The position numbers and the translations under genes were made by a program. A DNA stretch of 64,000 bases from Streptomyces sp. NA02950 (lineage in GTDB: Bacteria > Actinomycetota > Actinomycetes > Streptomycetales > Streptomycetaceae). The notes beneath the pieces were generated by a model that worked only from the letters and a program-made list of their open reading frames with translations, had not been told where the DNA came from and did no database searches. Position 1 is the first letter of the stretch, and the number at the start of each line of letters is the position of its first letter. This document shows positions 52,546-61,450 of the stretch, piece by piece. The DNA lies in the NCBI RefSeq assembly GCF_013364155.1, contig NZ_CP054916.1:3344501-3408500 (forward strand). Direction: 5' to 3'.

Positions 52546-53466
52546 ATGGATCCTCAGTCAGATGTGGTCGAGCGAGCGCCTTCGCGACCCCTCCACCCCG
52601 AAGTGGCCGGGAAGGGGCCCGTGTTCGTCGATCTCTCCGGGCGACGCGGCCGTCTGGTGCGGCAGGCGGGTGTGGTCGTGGGGGCCGTCTGCCTCGGCTA
52701 CTCGGTGGTCCTGGCGACGGGCTTCGCGGGTGGTCCCGCCTTCGCGCCCGAAACCCTGATCCCGGGGCGCCCGACCGCCACCGAAGCGTTCGGCCACGAG
52801 CCGGGGAGCGGTCCGGAGCGGCGCCGCCCGGAGCACCGGCGGGAGCCGTACGGGCACCGGGACGTACACCACCATGGCCCGCGACCGCACGAGGACGGCG
52901 CGGACACCGGCCGCGACGCACCGCGGGCCGCGCGTCCGGTGGCTCTCGGCGAGCCCGTCGCGCTGGACGGCCCCGGCCCGGCCCGGTCGCGCCCGGCGCC
53001 CGCCGAACCCCCCGCCCGCGTACGTCCCGAGCAACGGGGCCAGGACCGGGGCCGGGCTCGGGCCCGGGACCGGGAGCACGCCCCGGCGCGGCACCGCTCC
53101 ACGGCCAAGAAGCGCGCCGCGCACCGGAAGCACGCGCACCCCCGCCCCGCCGGACGGAAACCGGGCCACCGCGCCGAGCACCCCAAGGCCGCCAGGCCGG
53201 GCCGGCACCGCAAACCCGCCAAGCCCATCCGGCACCGCGAGTCCGGCGAGGCCGCCAAGCCCGCGAAACCGGGCGCGGCGCACCCCCCGGCGCGCAAGCT
53301 CCCGTCCCGCAAGCCCCCGGCCGCCAAACGGCCCGCGGCGGGGGCCGGGCTCCCCCAGCGCCCGCGGCCCAAAGCCCCGTTGAACCTCCAGGGCCTGCTG
53401 AACCCGGGCGGCCCCTCCCGGGCTCAGGGGCCCGGCGTCCCGCGGTACGGGGACGCACCGTCATGA
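52546..53466 (+). CDS. Membrane-anchored basic low-complexity protein (MatA-like position)
   Basis: 306 residues. A cytoplasmic N-terminus (1-38), one membrane segment (VVVGAVCLGYSVVLATGFAG, about 43-62) and then about 240 extracytoplasmic residues extremely rich in Pro, Arg, His, Lys and Ala, with repeated H/R/K-P-A units and no folded domain visible. Its stop overlaps the next start by 4 bp (ATGA), so it is translationally coupled to the deacetylase/glycosyltransferase. The arrangement resembles matA-matB of S. coelicolor/S. lividans, but MatA identity is not proven by sequence. The extremely basic tail could bind acidic or aminoglycan polymer at the wall. Confidence 0.72.
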   Translation: MDPQSDVVERAPSRPLHPEVAGKGPVFVDLSGRRGRLVRQAGVVVGAVCLGYSVVLATGFAGGPAFAPETLIPGRPTATEAFGHEPGSGPERRRPEHRREPYGHRDVHHHGPRPHEDGADTGRDAPRAARPVALGEPVALDGPGPARSRPAPAEPPARVRPEQRGQDRGRARARDREHAPARHRSTAKKRAAHRKHAHPRPAGRKPGHRAEHPKAARPGRHRKPAKPIRHRESGEAAKPAKPGAAHPPARKLPSRKPPAAKRPAAGAGLPQRPRPKAPLNLQGLLNPGGPSRAQGPGVPRYGDAPS

Positions 53467-55727
53467 CCTTCGGCAGACAGCCGAGACTCCCCCGGCCGCG
53501 CCGCCGCGGACTTCCCGCACCCCGCCCGGCCGCCACACCCCGCGCCGTGCCCCGGATCACCGGGCCGGGGCGCGGTGGCGGCGGCCGGTTCCGCGGCCGG
53601 GGCCCGTTCCGCCGCGGGGTCGCCAAGACCCGCACCCGGACGGTGCTGGCGCTCGCGACACTGCTCGCGGTGGTGTGCGGAATGCTGCTGGACGGCTATC
53701 TGCACGCCGAGGTCGGCAATGACGCCCGCGTCCACCGCTCGCACCCCTCGCAGAGCGTCCCCGACCGGCTGCGGCACGGCGGGCCGGTGCTCACCTTCGA
53801 CCGGGACGGCAGGGCGACCGAGCACACCATCCCCTCCCGGACCGTGGCGCTCACCTTCGACGACGGCCCGGATCCGCGCTGGACCCCCGAGATCCTCGCG
53901 GTACTGCGCAAGCACCACGTCCCCGGAACCTTCTTCGTCGTGGGCCAGATGGTGGTCCGTCACCCCGAACTGGTGCGCCGGATGCGGCAGGCGGGCCATG
54001 AGATCGGGGTGCACACCTTCTCCCACGTCGATCTGTCGTACCAGGGCCAGGGCCGGATCGACCGCGAACTGGCCCAGTCCCAGCTGGCCCTGGCGGGCGC
54101 GGCGGGCATCACCAGCTCGCTCTTCCGGGCGCCGTACGCCTCCAAGGTCCGCGCGCTGGACGACCGCACCTGGCCGGTCCAGCGGCACATCGGGGCCAAG
54201 GGCTACATCAGCGCCTTCGTGGACGCCGACAGCGAGGACTGGCAGCGGCCCCCGGTCAAGGAGATCGTCCAGAACGCCACGCCCCACGGCTCCCAGGGCG
54301 CGTCCGTCCTCTTCCACGACGCGGGCGGCAACCGCTCCCGCACCGTGCGGGCCCTGGACCGGTACATCGGCCGGATGCAGCACAAGGGCTACTCCTTCAC
54401 CACCGTCACCGGCGCGCTCGGCGCCCGGAGCGCCAATCACGGCGCCGGAGCCGTACGGGTCTGGCAGGGCCGGACGCTGATCTGGGCCGCGGCGCTCACC
54501 CAGGCCGCCATGCCGTGTCTGACCGGGCTACTGGGCCTGGTCGGCGCCGCCGTGGCCGGGCGGCTGCTGATGATGGTGGGCTTCGCCTCGTGGCACCACC
54601 ACAGCCGGGCCCGGCGGCGCTACCGGGTGGTGCAACAGGTGGACGACCCGGTGAGCGTCATCGTGCCCGCGTACAACGAGAAGGAGTGCATCGCCAACAC
54701 CCTGACCTCGCTGGCCGCCAGCACCCATCCGATCGAGATCCTGGTCGTGGACGACGGTTCCACCGACGGCACCGCCGACATCGTGGAAGCCATGGGGCTG
54801 CCCAATGTCCGGGTGCTGCGCCAGCCGAACGCGGGCAAGCCCGCCGCCCTCAACCACGGCATCGCCCACGCCCGCCACGAGCTGATCGTGATGATGGACG
54901 GCGACACGGTCTTCGAACCGACCACCATCCGCGAGCTGGTCCGCCCCTTCGCCGACGCCCGGATCGGCGCGGTCGCCGGCAACGCCAAGGTCGGCAACCG
55001 CAACCGGTTGATCGGCGCCTGGCAGCACATCGAGTACGTCATGGGGTTCAACCTGGACCGGCGGATGTACGACCTGCTGCGCTGCATGCCGACCATCCCC
55101 GGCGCGATCGGCGCCTTCCGCCACCGGGCGGTACTGGATGCCGGGGGGATGAGCGCGGACACCCTGGCCGAGGACACCGACATCACCATCGCGCTGCACC
55201 GGGCCGGGTGGCGGGTGGTCTACCAGGAGCACGCCCGCGCCTGGACCGAGGCGCCCGGCACCCTCGGCCAGCTGTGGAAGCAGCGCTACCGCTGGAGCTA
55301 CGGCACCATGCAGGCGCTGTGGAAGCACCGCCGCTCGATCGTCGACCGGGGCCCGTCGGGGCGGTTCGGCCGGGTGGGGATGCCGCTGGTGGTGCTCTTC
55401 CAGATCGTCACCCCGCTGTGCGCGCCGCTGATCGACCTGTTCACCCTGTACGGCGTGGTCTTCCTGGACCCGGTGCGTTCGCTGCTGGCCTGGGGGGCGC
55501 TGATGCTGGTGCAGCTGCTGGGCGCGGCGTACGCGTTCCGGCTGGACCGGGAGCGCTGCCGGGCGCTGCTGGTGCTGCCGCTCCAGCAGATCGCCTACCG
55601 CCAGCTGATGTACCTGGTGCTGCTGCACTCCTGTGTCACGGCCGCGACCGGCGCCCTGCTGCCGTGGCAGAAACTCAAGCGCACCGGCGAGGTGGACTCC
55701 CAGCGGGCCCGGGAAGCCGTACGGTGA
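53463..55727 (+). CDS. Bifunctional polysaccharide deacetylase/family 2 glycosyltransferase (MatB-like)
   Basis: 754 residues. After a basic tail and a membrane segment (about 59-77) comes a NodB/CE4 deacetylase (about 125-295) with TFDDGPD (131-137) and the metal-binding HTFSH (184-188). A second membrane segment (about 339-366) leads to a GT2 synthase domain with VIVPAYNEKECI, VDDGSTDGT (about 429-437), MMDGDT, EDTD and QRYRW (about 606-610), then several C-terminal membrane segments. Topology fits an external deacetylase with a cytoplasmic polymerase. This is the layout of MatB, which makes poly-beta-1,6-N-acetylglucosamine and promotes pellet formation in Streptomyces. Confidence 0.88.
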   Translation: MTFGRQPRLPRPRRRGLPAPRPAATPRAVPRITGPGRGGGGRFRGRGPFRRGVAKTRTRTVLALATLLAVVCGMLLDGYLHAEVGNDARVHRSHPSQSVPDRLRHGGPVLTFDRDGRATEHTIPSRTVALTFDDGPDPRWTPEILAVLRKHHVPGTFFVVGQMVVRHPELVRRMRQAGHEIGVHTFSHVDLSYQGQGRIDRELAQSQLALAGAAGITSSLFRAPYASKVRALDDRTWPVQRHIGAKGYISAFVDADSEDWQRPPVKEIVQNATPHGSQGASVLFHDAGGNRSRTVRALDRYIGRMQHKGYSFTTVTGALGARSANHGAGAVRVWQGRTLIWAAALTQAAMPCLTGLLGLVGAAVAGRLLMMVGFASWHHHSRARRRYRVVQQVDDPVSVIVPAYNEKECIANTLTSLAASTHPIEILVVDDGSTDGTADIVEAMGLPNVRVLRQPNAGKPAALNHGIAHARHELIVMMDGDTVFEPTTIRELVRPFADARIGAVAGNAKVGNRNRLIGAWQHIEYVMGFNLDRRMYDLLRCMPTIPGAIGAFRHRAVLDAGGMSADTLAEDTDITIALHRAGWRVVYQEHARAWTEAPGTLGQLWKQRYRWSYGTMQALWKHRRSIVDRGPSGRFGRVGMPLVVLFQIVTPLCAPLIDLFTLYGVVFLDPVRSLLAWGALMLVQLLGAAYAFRLDRERCRALLVLPLQQIAYRQLMYLVLLHSCVTAATGALLPWQKLKRTGEVDSQRAREAVR

Positions 55728-55887
55728 CCGGTCTCACCCGCCCCCGTACCGCGGCGGCGGGAACACGCCGGGGCAGGTACGCGCTGTCCTTGGCGAGTGA
55801 GCCGCAGGGGCGCGCCGTCGACCGTCGGCAGGGGCTTCGGCGCCCCGGACGAGAACCGAGCCCTGAGAAAGGCGGAGGTGTCCCACG

Positions 55888-57279
55888 ATGACCGACGAGA
55901 GCTACCGGACCGAGCACGACTCCATGGGAGAGGTGCGGGTCCCCGCGCACGCCAAGTGGCGGGCCCAGACCCAGCGGGCGGTGGAGAACTTCCCCGTCAG
56001 CGGACAGCGGCTGGAGCGGGCGCACATCGAGGCGCTGGCCCGGATCAAGGCCGCGGCGGCCACCGTCAACGCCGAGCTGGGCGTGATCGACAAGGACATC
56101 GCCGGGGCCATCGCGGAGGCGGCGGAGGAGGTCGCCGAGGGCCGCTGGGACGACCACTTCCCGGTGGACGTCTTCCAGACCGGCTCGGGCACCTCGTCCA
56201 ACATGAACACCAATGAGGTGCTGGCCACCCTGGCGAGCGAGCGGCTGGGCCGTGCGGTGCACCCCAACGACCATGTCAACGCCGGCCAGTCGTCCAACGA
56301 CGTCTTCCCCTCCTCCATCCACATCGCGGCGACCGCCGCCGTCACCGCCGATCTGATCCCGGCCCTCGGCCGTCTCGCCGAGGCGCTGGAGCTCAAGGCC
56401 GCGGAGTTCGGCGAGGTGGTGAAGGCGGGGCGCACCCATCTGATGGACGCCACCCCGGTGACGCTGGGTCAGGAGTTCGGCGGCTACGCGGCGCAGGTCC
56501 GGTACGGAGCCGAGCGGCTGCGCTCCTCGCTCCCCCGCCTGGCCGAGCTGCCCCTGGGCGGTACGGCGGTGGGTACCGGGATCAACACCCCGCCCGGATT
56601 CGCCGCCGCGGTGATCGCCGAGCTGACCCGTGCCACCGGGCTGCCGCTCACCGAGGCCCGGGACCACTTCGAGGCGCAGGGCGCCCGGGACGGGCTGGTG
56701 GAGACCTCCGGTCAGCTGCGGACCATCGCGGTCGGGCTGACCAAGATCGCCAACGATCTGCGCTGGATGGCCTCGGGCCCGCGCACCGGGCTGGCCGAGA
56801 TCGCGCTGCCCGACCTCCAGCCCGGTTCGTCGATCATGCCGGGGAAGGTCAACCCGGTGATCCCCGAGGCGGTGCTGATGGTCGCCGCCCAGGTCACCGG
56901 CAATGACACCACCGTGGCCACGGCCGGGGCCGCCGGGAACTTCGAGCTCAATGTGATGCTCCCGGTGATGGCGAAGAACCTGCTGGAGTCGATCCGGCTG
57001 CTGGCGAACGTTTCCCGGCTGCTGGCCGACCGCACCATCGACGGGATCACGGCCGACGCCGAGCGCGCCCGCGAGTACGCCGAGTCCTCCCCGTCGGTCG
57101 TCACCCCGCTCAACCGCTACCTCGGCTACGAGGAGGCGGCGAAGGTCGCCAAGACGTCCCTGGCCGAGCGGAAGACCATCCGTCAGGTGGTGCTGGAGTC
57201 GGGCTATGTGGAGCGCGGGCTGCTGACCCGGGAGCAGCTGGACGAGGCGCTGGACGTGCTGCGTATGACGCGTCCGTAA
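55888..57279 (+). CDS. fumC: Fumarate hydratase class II
   Basis: Iron-independent fumarase, 463 residues. Motifs: [34 protein letters not shown] and the superfamily signature [12 protein letters not shown]. The catalytic serine loop lies in the last. GGCGGAGG precedes the ATG by about 8 bases. It coexists with the class I enzyme at 49516-51192, probably for different oxygen or iron conditions. Confidence 0.96.
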   Translation: MTDESYRTEHDSMGEVRVPAHAKWRAQTQRAVENFPVSGQRLERAHIEALARIKAAAATVNAELGVIDKDIAGAIAEAAEEVAEGRWDDHFPVDVFQTGSGTSSNMNTNEVLATLASERLGRAVHPNDHVNAGQSSNDVFPSSIHIAATAAVTADLIPALGRLAEALELKAAEFGEVVKAGRTHLMDATPVTLGQEFGGYAAQVRYGAERLRSSLPRLAELPLGGTAVGTGINTPPGFAAAVIAELTRATGLPLTEARDHFEAQGARDGLVETSGQLRTIAVGLTKIANDLRWMASGPRTGLAEIALPDLQPGSSIMPGKVNPVIPEAVLMVAAQVTGNDTTVATAGAAGNFELNVMLPVMAKNLLESIRLLANVSRLLADRTIDGITADAERAREYAESSPSVVTPLNRYLGYEEAAKVAKTSLAERKTIRQVVLESGYVERGLLTREQLDEALDVLRMTRP

Positions 57280-57347
57280 CCTTGTGTGAGGCAACCGTTG
57301 CGGCATAGGTCACGGCACCGCGGCCCGCTCACACCTAAGATCTGCAC

Positions 57348-58049
57348 ATGACAGCGGACATCGTGGAGACGACGGGGACGGCGGGTACCGCCCGATGGGC
57401 GCCGGGGGACCACATCCTCTGGCGCTACCGCGCCAACGCCGCCGACCGCATCCACATCTGCCGTCCCGTGACCGTCGTCGAGGACACCCCGGAGCTGCTG
57501 GCCGTGTGGCTCGCCCCGGGCACCCCCTGCGTCAAACCGCAGCTGACCGACGGCACCTCGGTGCACCGCGAGCCGCTGTCCACCCGCTACACCAAGCCGC
57601 GCACCACCGCGCTGTGCCAGTGGCTGGGCACCGGGGTGCTCAAGCTGGCCCGGCCCGGTGAGCCCTGGTCGGTGTGGCTGTTCTGGGACCACGGCTGGCG
57701 GTTCAAGAACTGGTACGTGAACCTGGAGGAACCGCTGGCCCGCTGGGCCGGCGGGGTGGACTCCGAGGACCACTTCCTGGACATCGCGGTCTACCCGGAC
57801 CGCAGCTGGGAATGGAAGGACGAGGACGAGTTCGCGCAGGCCCAGCGGGCCGGTCTGATGGACGCGGCACAGGCGCGCCGCGTCCGGGCCGCCGGCCGGG
57901 CGGCCGTGGGACTCATCGAAGCGTGGGGAGCGCCGTTCCGGGACGGCTGGCAGGACTGGCGGCCCGACCCGGCCTGGCCGGTCCCCGCGCTTCCGGCGGA
58001 CTGGGACCGCAACGACAGGGGGCATACGTCCGCGCACTCGAGGTCCTGA
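57348..58049 (+). CDS. DUF402 (FomD-like) protein
   Basis: 233 residues. DHILWRYRANAADRIHICRP, then WLFWDHGWRFKNWYVNLEEP and HFLDIAVYPDRSWEWKDEDE, is the DUF402 core, related to FomD, a metal-dependent nucleotide-phosphonate hydrolase of fosfomycin biosynthesis. The acidic EDHFLDI and DEDE residues fit divalent metal binding. The actual substrate here is unknown. No operon partner is obvious; it is 68 bp after fumC. Confidence 0.87.
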   Translation: MTADIVETTGTAGTARWAPGDHILWRYRANAADRIHICRPVTVVEDTPELLAVWLAPGTPCVKPQLTDGTSVHREPLSTRYTKPRTTALCQWLGTGVLKLARPGEPWSVWLFWDHGWRFKNWYVNLEEPLARWAGGVDSEDHFLDIAVYPDRSWEWKDEDEFAQAQRAGLMDAAQARRVRAAGRAAVGLIEAWGAPFRDGWQDWRPDPAWPVPALPADWDRNDRGHTSAHSRS

Positions 58050-58183
58050 ACCTCTTGCTGTGCACCAGTGTTTCAAACGTAGGATCGTCGTCCGGAACAC
58101 CGCACCAGCGGGAAACCAGACACTGGCGCAACTCACGGACGATGCGCAAGATCTGACGCAATGTCACAGGGAGGGGCGGAGTC

Positions 58184-58903
58184 GTGAGCAGTGAGGACGA
58201 CTACGGCGACGGCTACGAGGGGTACCAGGACTTCGACCGTCTGGCGCTGGACCGCAGCGGCCAGGCCGAGGCCTTCGACGCGATAGGCGACCGCTACGAC
58301 GAAGCCTTTCCGCATAAGGACGGCCAGGTCAAGGCCGGTCAGTGGCTGGCCGATACGCTCGCTCCCGGCTCCCGGGTGCTCGATGTCGGCTGCGGTACCG
58401 GGCTGCCCACGTCCCGTCAACTTGCCGAGGCCGGGCACCGGGTGACCGGAATCGACATCTCTCCGGCCATGCTCAAGCTGGCCCGGGACAATGTCCCCGG
58501 CGCCGAGTTCCACCAGGTGGACATCGTCGATCTGCGGACCGGCGGGCGCTACGGCCCCGGAGGGACACGTGAACTCGGCCCGTTCGACGGCATCGCCGCC
58601 TTCTTCTCGCTGGTGCTGCTGCCCCGCCCGGAGATCCCCTACGCGCTGCGGGCACTGCACGCGGTGCTCAGACCCGGCGGACCGATGACCATCGGCATGG
58701 TGGAGGCGGACGTGGACGACTTCGCCATCCCGTTCCTCGGCAACTCGGTCCGGGTATCCGGCTATCTGCGGGAGGATCTTCGACGGGTGGTCAGTGACGC
58801 GGGCTTCGAGATCACCGGGGAGGACTCGCACGCGTACGCCCCGGCCAGCACGGACGTACCACCCGAGATCCAGCTCTATCTGCACTGCCGACGACGTGCC
58901 TGA
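58184..58903 (+). CDS. Class I SAM-dependent methyltransferase
   Basis: 239 residues. The SAM-binding motif VLDVGCGTGLPTSRQLAE is followed by GIDISPAMLKLARDNVPG and a later FDGIAAFFSLVLLPRPE, the standard class I order. No substrate-specific motif is recognised. An acidic N-terminus (SSEDDYGDGYEGYQDFD) precedes the domain. It lies upstream of the SpoIIE/HATPase regulator gene on the same strand with a 57-bp gap, so both may share a transcript. Confidence 0.9.
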   Translation: MSSEDDYGDGYEGYQDFDRLALDRSGQAEAFDAIGDRYDEAFPHKDGQVKAGQWLADTLAPGSRVLDVGCGTGLPTSRQLAEAGHRVTGIDISPAMLKLARDNVPGAEFHQVDIVDLRTGGRYGPGGTRELGPFDGIAAFFSLVLLPRPEIPYALRALHAVLRPGGPMTIGMVEADVDDFAIPFLGNSVRVSGYLREDLRRVVSDAGFEITGEDSHAYAPASTDVPPEIQLYLHCRRRA

Positions 58904-58960
58904 CACTCGGTGCGTCCCCCACACCAGGGCGCACGGCCCCGGACGGATGGAAACCCACGC

Positions 58961-61387
58961 GTGACGGAGCACCCGACCTCCCACAACAGGCGACAGGCCG
59001 CCACCCCTGTCGCCGCCTCGGGCACGCCCGAGGACGCGCACGGCGCGGTCCCGGACCCGCGGACCGCCGTGCGGCAGGCGGCTGCCCCCGGACAGGAGCC
59101 GGCCGGCGGCCGCCCGCGGCCGGCCCTCCCCGGGGACGAGCCGTCGGCAACACCGGCCCGGGACAGCGCGCCGGGCCGGACCGCCGAGCCCGCAGAACCC
59201 TCCGGCCGGGCCGGAGGACGCGGCGGTCCGGCCCAGGAGCCCGGCGGCGGTGCGGCCCCGCAGGGCTCGGCGCGGCCCCGGCGGCGCGGCCGCGGCGCGG
59301 CGAAGGGCGCCCCGCGCGGTGGCGGAGGTACCGAGCGCCGGAACGCGGCGCACAGCGAGCACCCGGCACAGCCGGAGCACGGCACACCGGAGGGCGAGCC
59401 TGTGTGGGACGCGGACCGCAATGCCGCCAGTGGCGCGGCACGCCGACCCGGAGCGCGGGACGGCTCCTCCGACCGGGACCGGCGCACCCCGGACACCGAG
59501 CACCGGGATTCCGGCCGCCCCGGGGCCGCCGCGGGCGAACATCCGGCCCAGCCCGGTGAGTCGGCCGACGCGGTGGCCACGGCGGCCGGTGAGGTCGCGT
59601 ACAGCACGCCCGGCGGCGCGGTGCCCACGGTGCCGCCCGCCGGTGGCCCCGGAGTGGCCGAGACGGCCGCCGCACGGGACCGCGGCGGGGACCGGCTGCG
59701 TTTCGTCGGCGCGGCGACCCGGCGGATCGCGCGCGGTATCGACCTCGACGAGATCGTGCTCGGCCTGTGCCGGGCCACCGTGCCCACCTTCGCCGACGCG
59801 ATCCTGGTCTATCTGCGCGATCCGCTCCCGGTGGGCGACGAGCGCCCGGTGGGTCCGGTGGTGCTGCGGCTGCGCCGTACCGACCGGATCCCGCTGGACC
59901 CGGACACCGACAGCGGACGGCTGCCGCTGATGCCCTCCCAGCCGGATCTGTCGCCCGCCGTCGGCGGCGGTCCGGCGGCCGAGCTGTGCGAGGTGGAGGC
60001 GGGCGGCCCGCTGGCCGAAGTGCTGCGCGGGGTGCGCCCGGTCTTCGGCGACTCCCAGGCCGCCCGGGCCGCGCTGCCCGAACTCCTCGGCGAGGGGCCC
60101 TCGGTGGCCACCGGTCAGCGCACCGTGCTGGCGCCGCTGCGCGGCCGCCGCCGGGTGATCGGCGCCGCGGTGTTCGTCCGCCGCCCGGACCGGCCGCCGT
60201 TCGAACCGGACGATCTGCTGGTCGCCGCCCAGCTGGCCACCCACACCGCGCTCGGTGTGGACAAGGCGGTGCTGTACGGGCGCGAGGTCTACATCGCGGA
60301 CGAGTTGCAGCGCACCATGCTCCCCGACTCGCTGCCGCAGCCCACCGGCGTCCGGCTGGCCAGCCGCTATCTGCCCGCCGCGGAGACCGCGCGGGTCGGC
60401 GGCGACTGGTACGACGCGATCCCGCTGCCCGGCAACCGGGTGGCCCTGGTCGTCGGCGACGTCATGGGCCACTCCATGACCTCGGCCGCGATCATGGGCC
60501 AGCTGCGCACCACCGCGCAGACCCTGGCTGGTCTCGATCTGCCGCCCCAGGAAGTGCTGCACCACCTCGACGAACAGGCCCAGCGGCTGGGCACCGACCG
60601 CATGGCGACCTGCATGTACGCGGTCTACGACCCGGTCGCGCACCGCATCGTGGTGGCCAACGCGGGCCATCCGCCGCCCCTGCTGCTGCACCGGGGCGGC
60701 CGCGCCGAGGTGCTGCGGGTGCCACCGGGCGCGCCGATCGGGGTCGGCGGGGTCGACTTCGAGGCGGTCGAGCTGGACGCCCCGGCCGGGGCCACCCTGA
60801 TGCTCTACACCGACGGCCTGGTCGAGTCGCGGATGCGCGATGTGTGGACCGGGATCGAGCAGCTCCGGGAGCGGCTGACCGCCACCGCCCGGCTCACCGG
60901 CCCCAATCCGCCGCCGCTGGAGCCGCTGTGCGACGAGGTGCTGGACATGCTCGGGCCCGGCGACCGCGATGACGACGTGGCGCTGCTGGCGGCCCGGTTC
61001 GAGGGCATCGCGCCCAGCGATGTCGCGTACTGGTTCCTGGATCCGAAGGCGCAGACCGCCGGGCAGGCACGGCGGCTGGCCCGCCGCGCCCTGGCCCGCT
61101 GGGATCTGGACGATCTGACGGACGCGGTGGAACTGCTGGTGAGCGAGGTGGTCACCAACGCGGTGCGCTACGCCGAGCGGCCGATCACCCTGCGGCTGCT
61201 GCGCACGGACGTACTGCGCTGCGAGGTCGGCGACGATGTGCCGCAGCTGCCGCGGCTGCGCCAGGCCCGGCCGTCCGACGAGGGCGGCCGCGGGCTGTAC
61301 CTGGTCAACCGGATGGCGCGGCGCTGGGGCGCGACACGGCTGAGCACGGGCAAGGTCGTCTGGTTCGAGCTCGCGATGCCGTCCTGA
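58961..61387 (+). CDS. GAF-SpoIIE phosphatase-HATPase regulator with long disordered N-terminus
   Basis: 808 residues. The first 230 or so are Pro/Ala/Gly/Arg-rich and probably disordered. A GAF-like domain (about 245-430) follows, then the SpoIIE/RsbU PP2C phosphatase (about 445-690; GDWYDAIPLPG, VVGDVMGHSMTSAAIMG, ANAGHPPPLLL, LYTDGLVESR) and a C-terminal RsbW-like ATPase (about 700-805; SEVVTNAVRYA and DEGGRGLYLVNRM). I chose the GTG at 58961 (VTEHPTSHNRR). An ATG 51 bp upstream also opens this frame but adds an implausible tail that overlaps the methyltransferase gene's stop. This is the third large SpoIIE-type protein in the window. Confidence 0.92.
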   Translation: MTEHPTSHNRRQAATPVAASGTPEDAHGAVPDPRTAVRQAAAPGQEPAGGRPRPALPGDEPSATPARDSAPGRTAEPAEPSGRAGGRGGPAQEPGGGAAPQGSARPRRRGRGAAKGAPRGGGGTERRNAAHSEHPAQPEHGTPEGEPVWDADRNAASGAARRPGARDGSSDRDRRTPDTEHRDSGRPGAAAGEHPAQPGESADAVATAAGEVAYSTPGGAVPTVPPAGGPGVAETAAARDRGGDRLRFVGAATRRIARGIDLDEIVLGLCRATVPTFADAILVYLRDPLPVGDERPVGPVVLRLRRTDRIPLDPDTDSGRLPLMPSQPDLSPAVGGGPAAELCEVEAGGPLAEVLRGVRPVFGDSQAARAALPELLGEGPSVATGQRTVLAPLRGRRRVIGAAVFVRRPDRPPFEPDDLLVAAQLATHTALGVDKAVLYGREVYIADELQRTMLPDSLPQPTGVRLASRYLPAAETARVGGDWYDAIPLPGNRVALVVGDVMGHSMTSAAIMGQLRTTAQTLAGLDLPPQEVLHHLDEQAQRLGTDRMATCMYAVYDPVAHRIVVANAGHPPPLLLHRGGRAEVLRVPPGAPIGVGGVDFEAVELDAPAGATLMLYTDGLVESRMRDVWTGIEQLRERLTATARLTGPNPPPLEPLCDEVLDMLGPGDRDDDVALLAARFEGIAPSDVAYWFLDPKAQTAGQARRLARRALARWDLDDLTDAVELLVSEVVTNAVRYAERPITLRLLRTDVLRCEVGDDVPQLPRLRQARPSDEGGRGLYLVNRMARRWGATRLSTGKVVWFELAMPS

Positions 61388-61409
61388 CCCACCGCCCCCG
61401 AGAACCATC

Positions 61410-61442
61410 GGGCCCCGAGCCGTGGTGAACGGCTCGGGGCCC
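61410..61442. terminator. Bidirectional terminator
   Basis: A perfect 14-bp stem (61410-61423 with 61429-61442) with a 5-nt loop lies between the converging regulator (stop 61387) and penicillin-binding protein gene (stop 61451). Confidence 0.85.
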
Positions 61443-61450
61443 GGGTGCGC

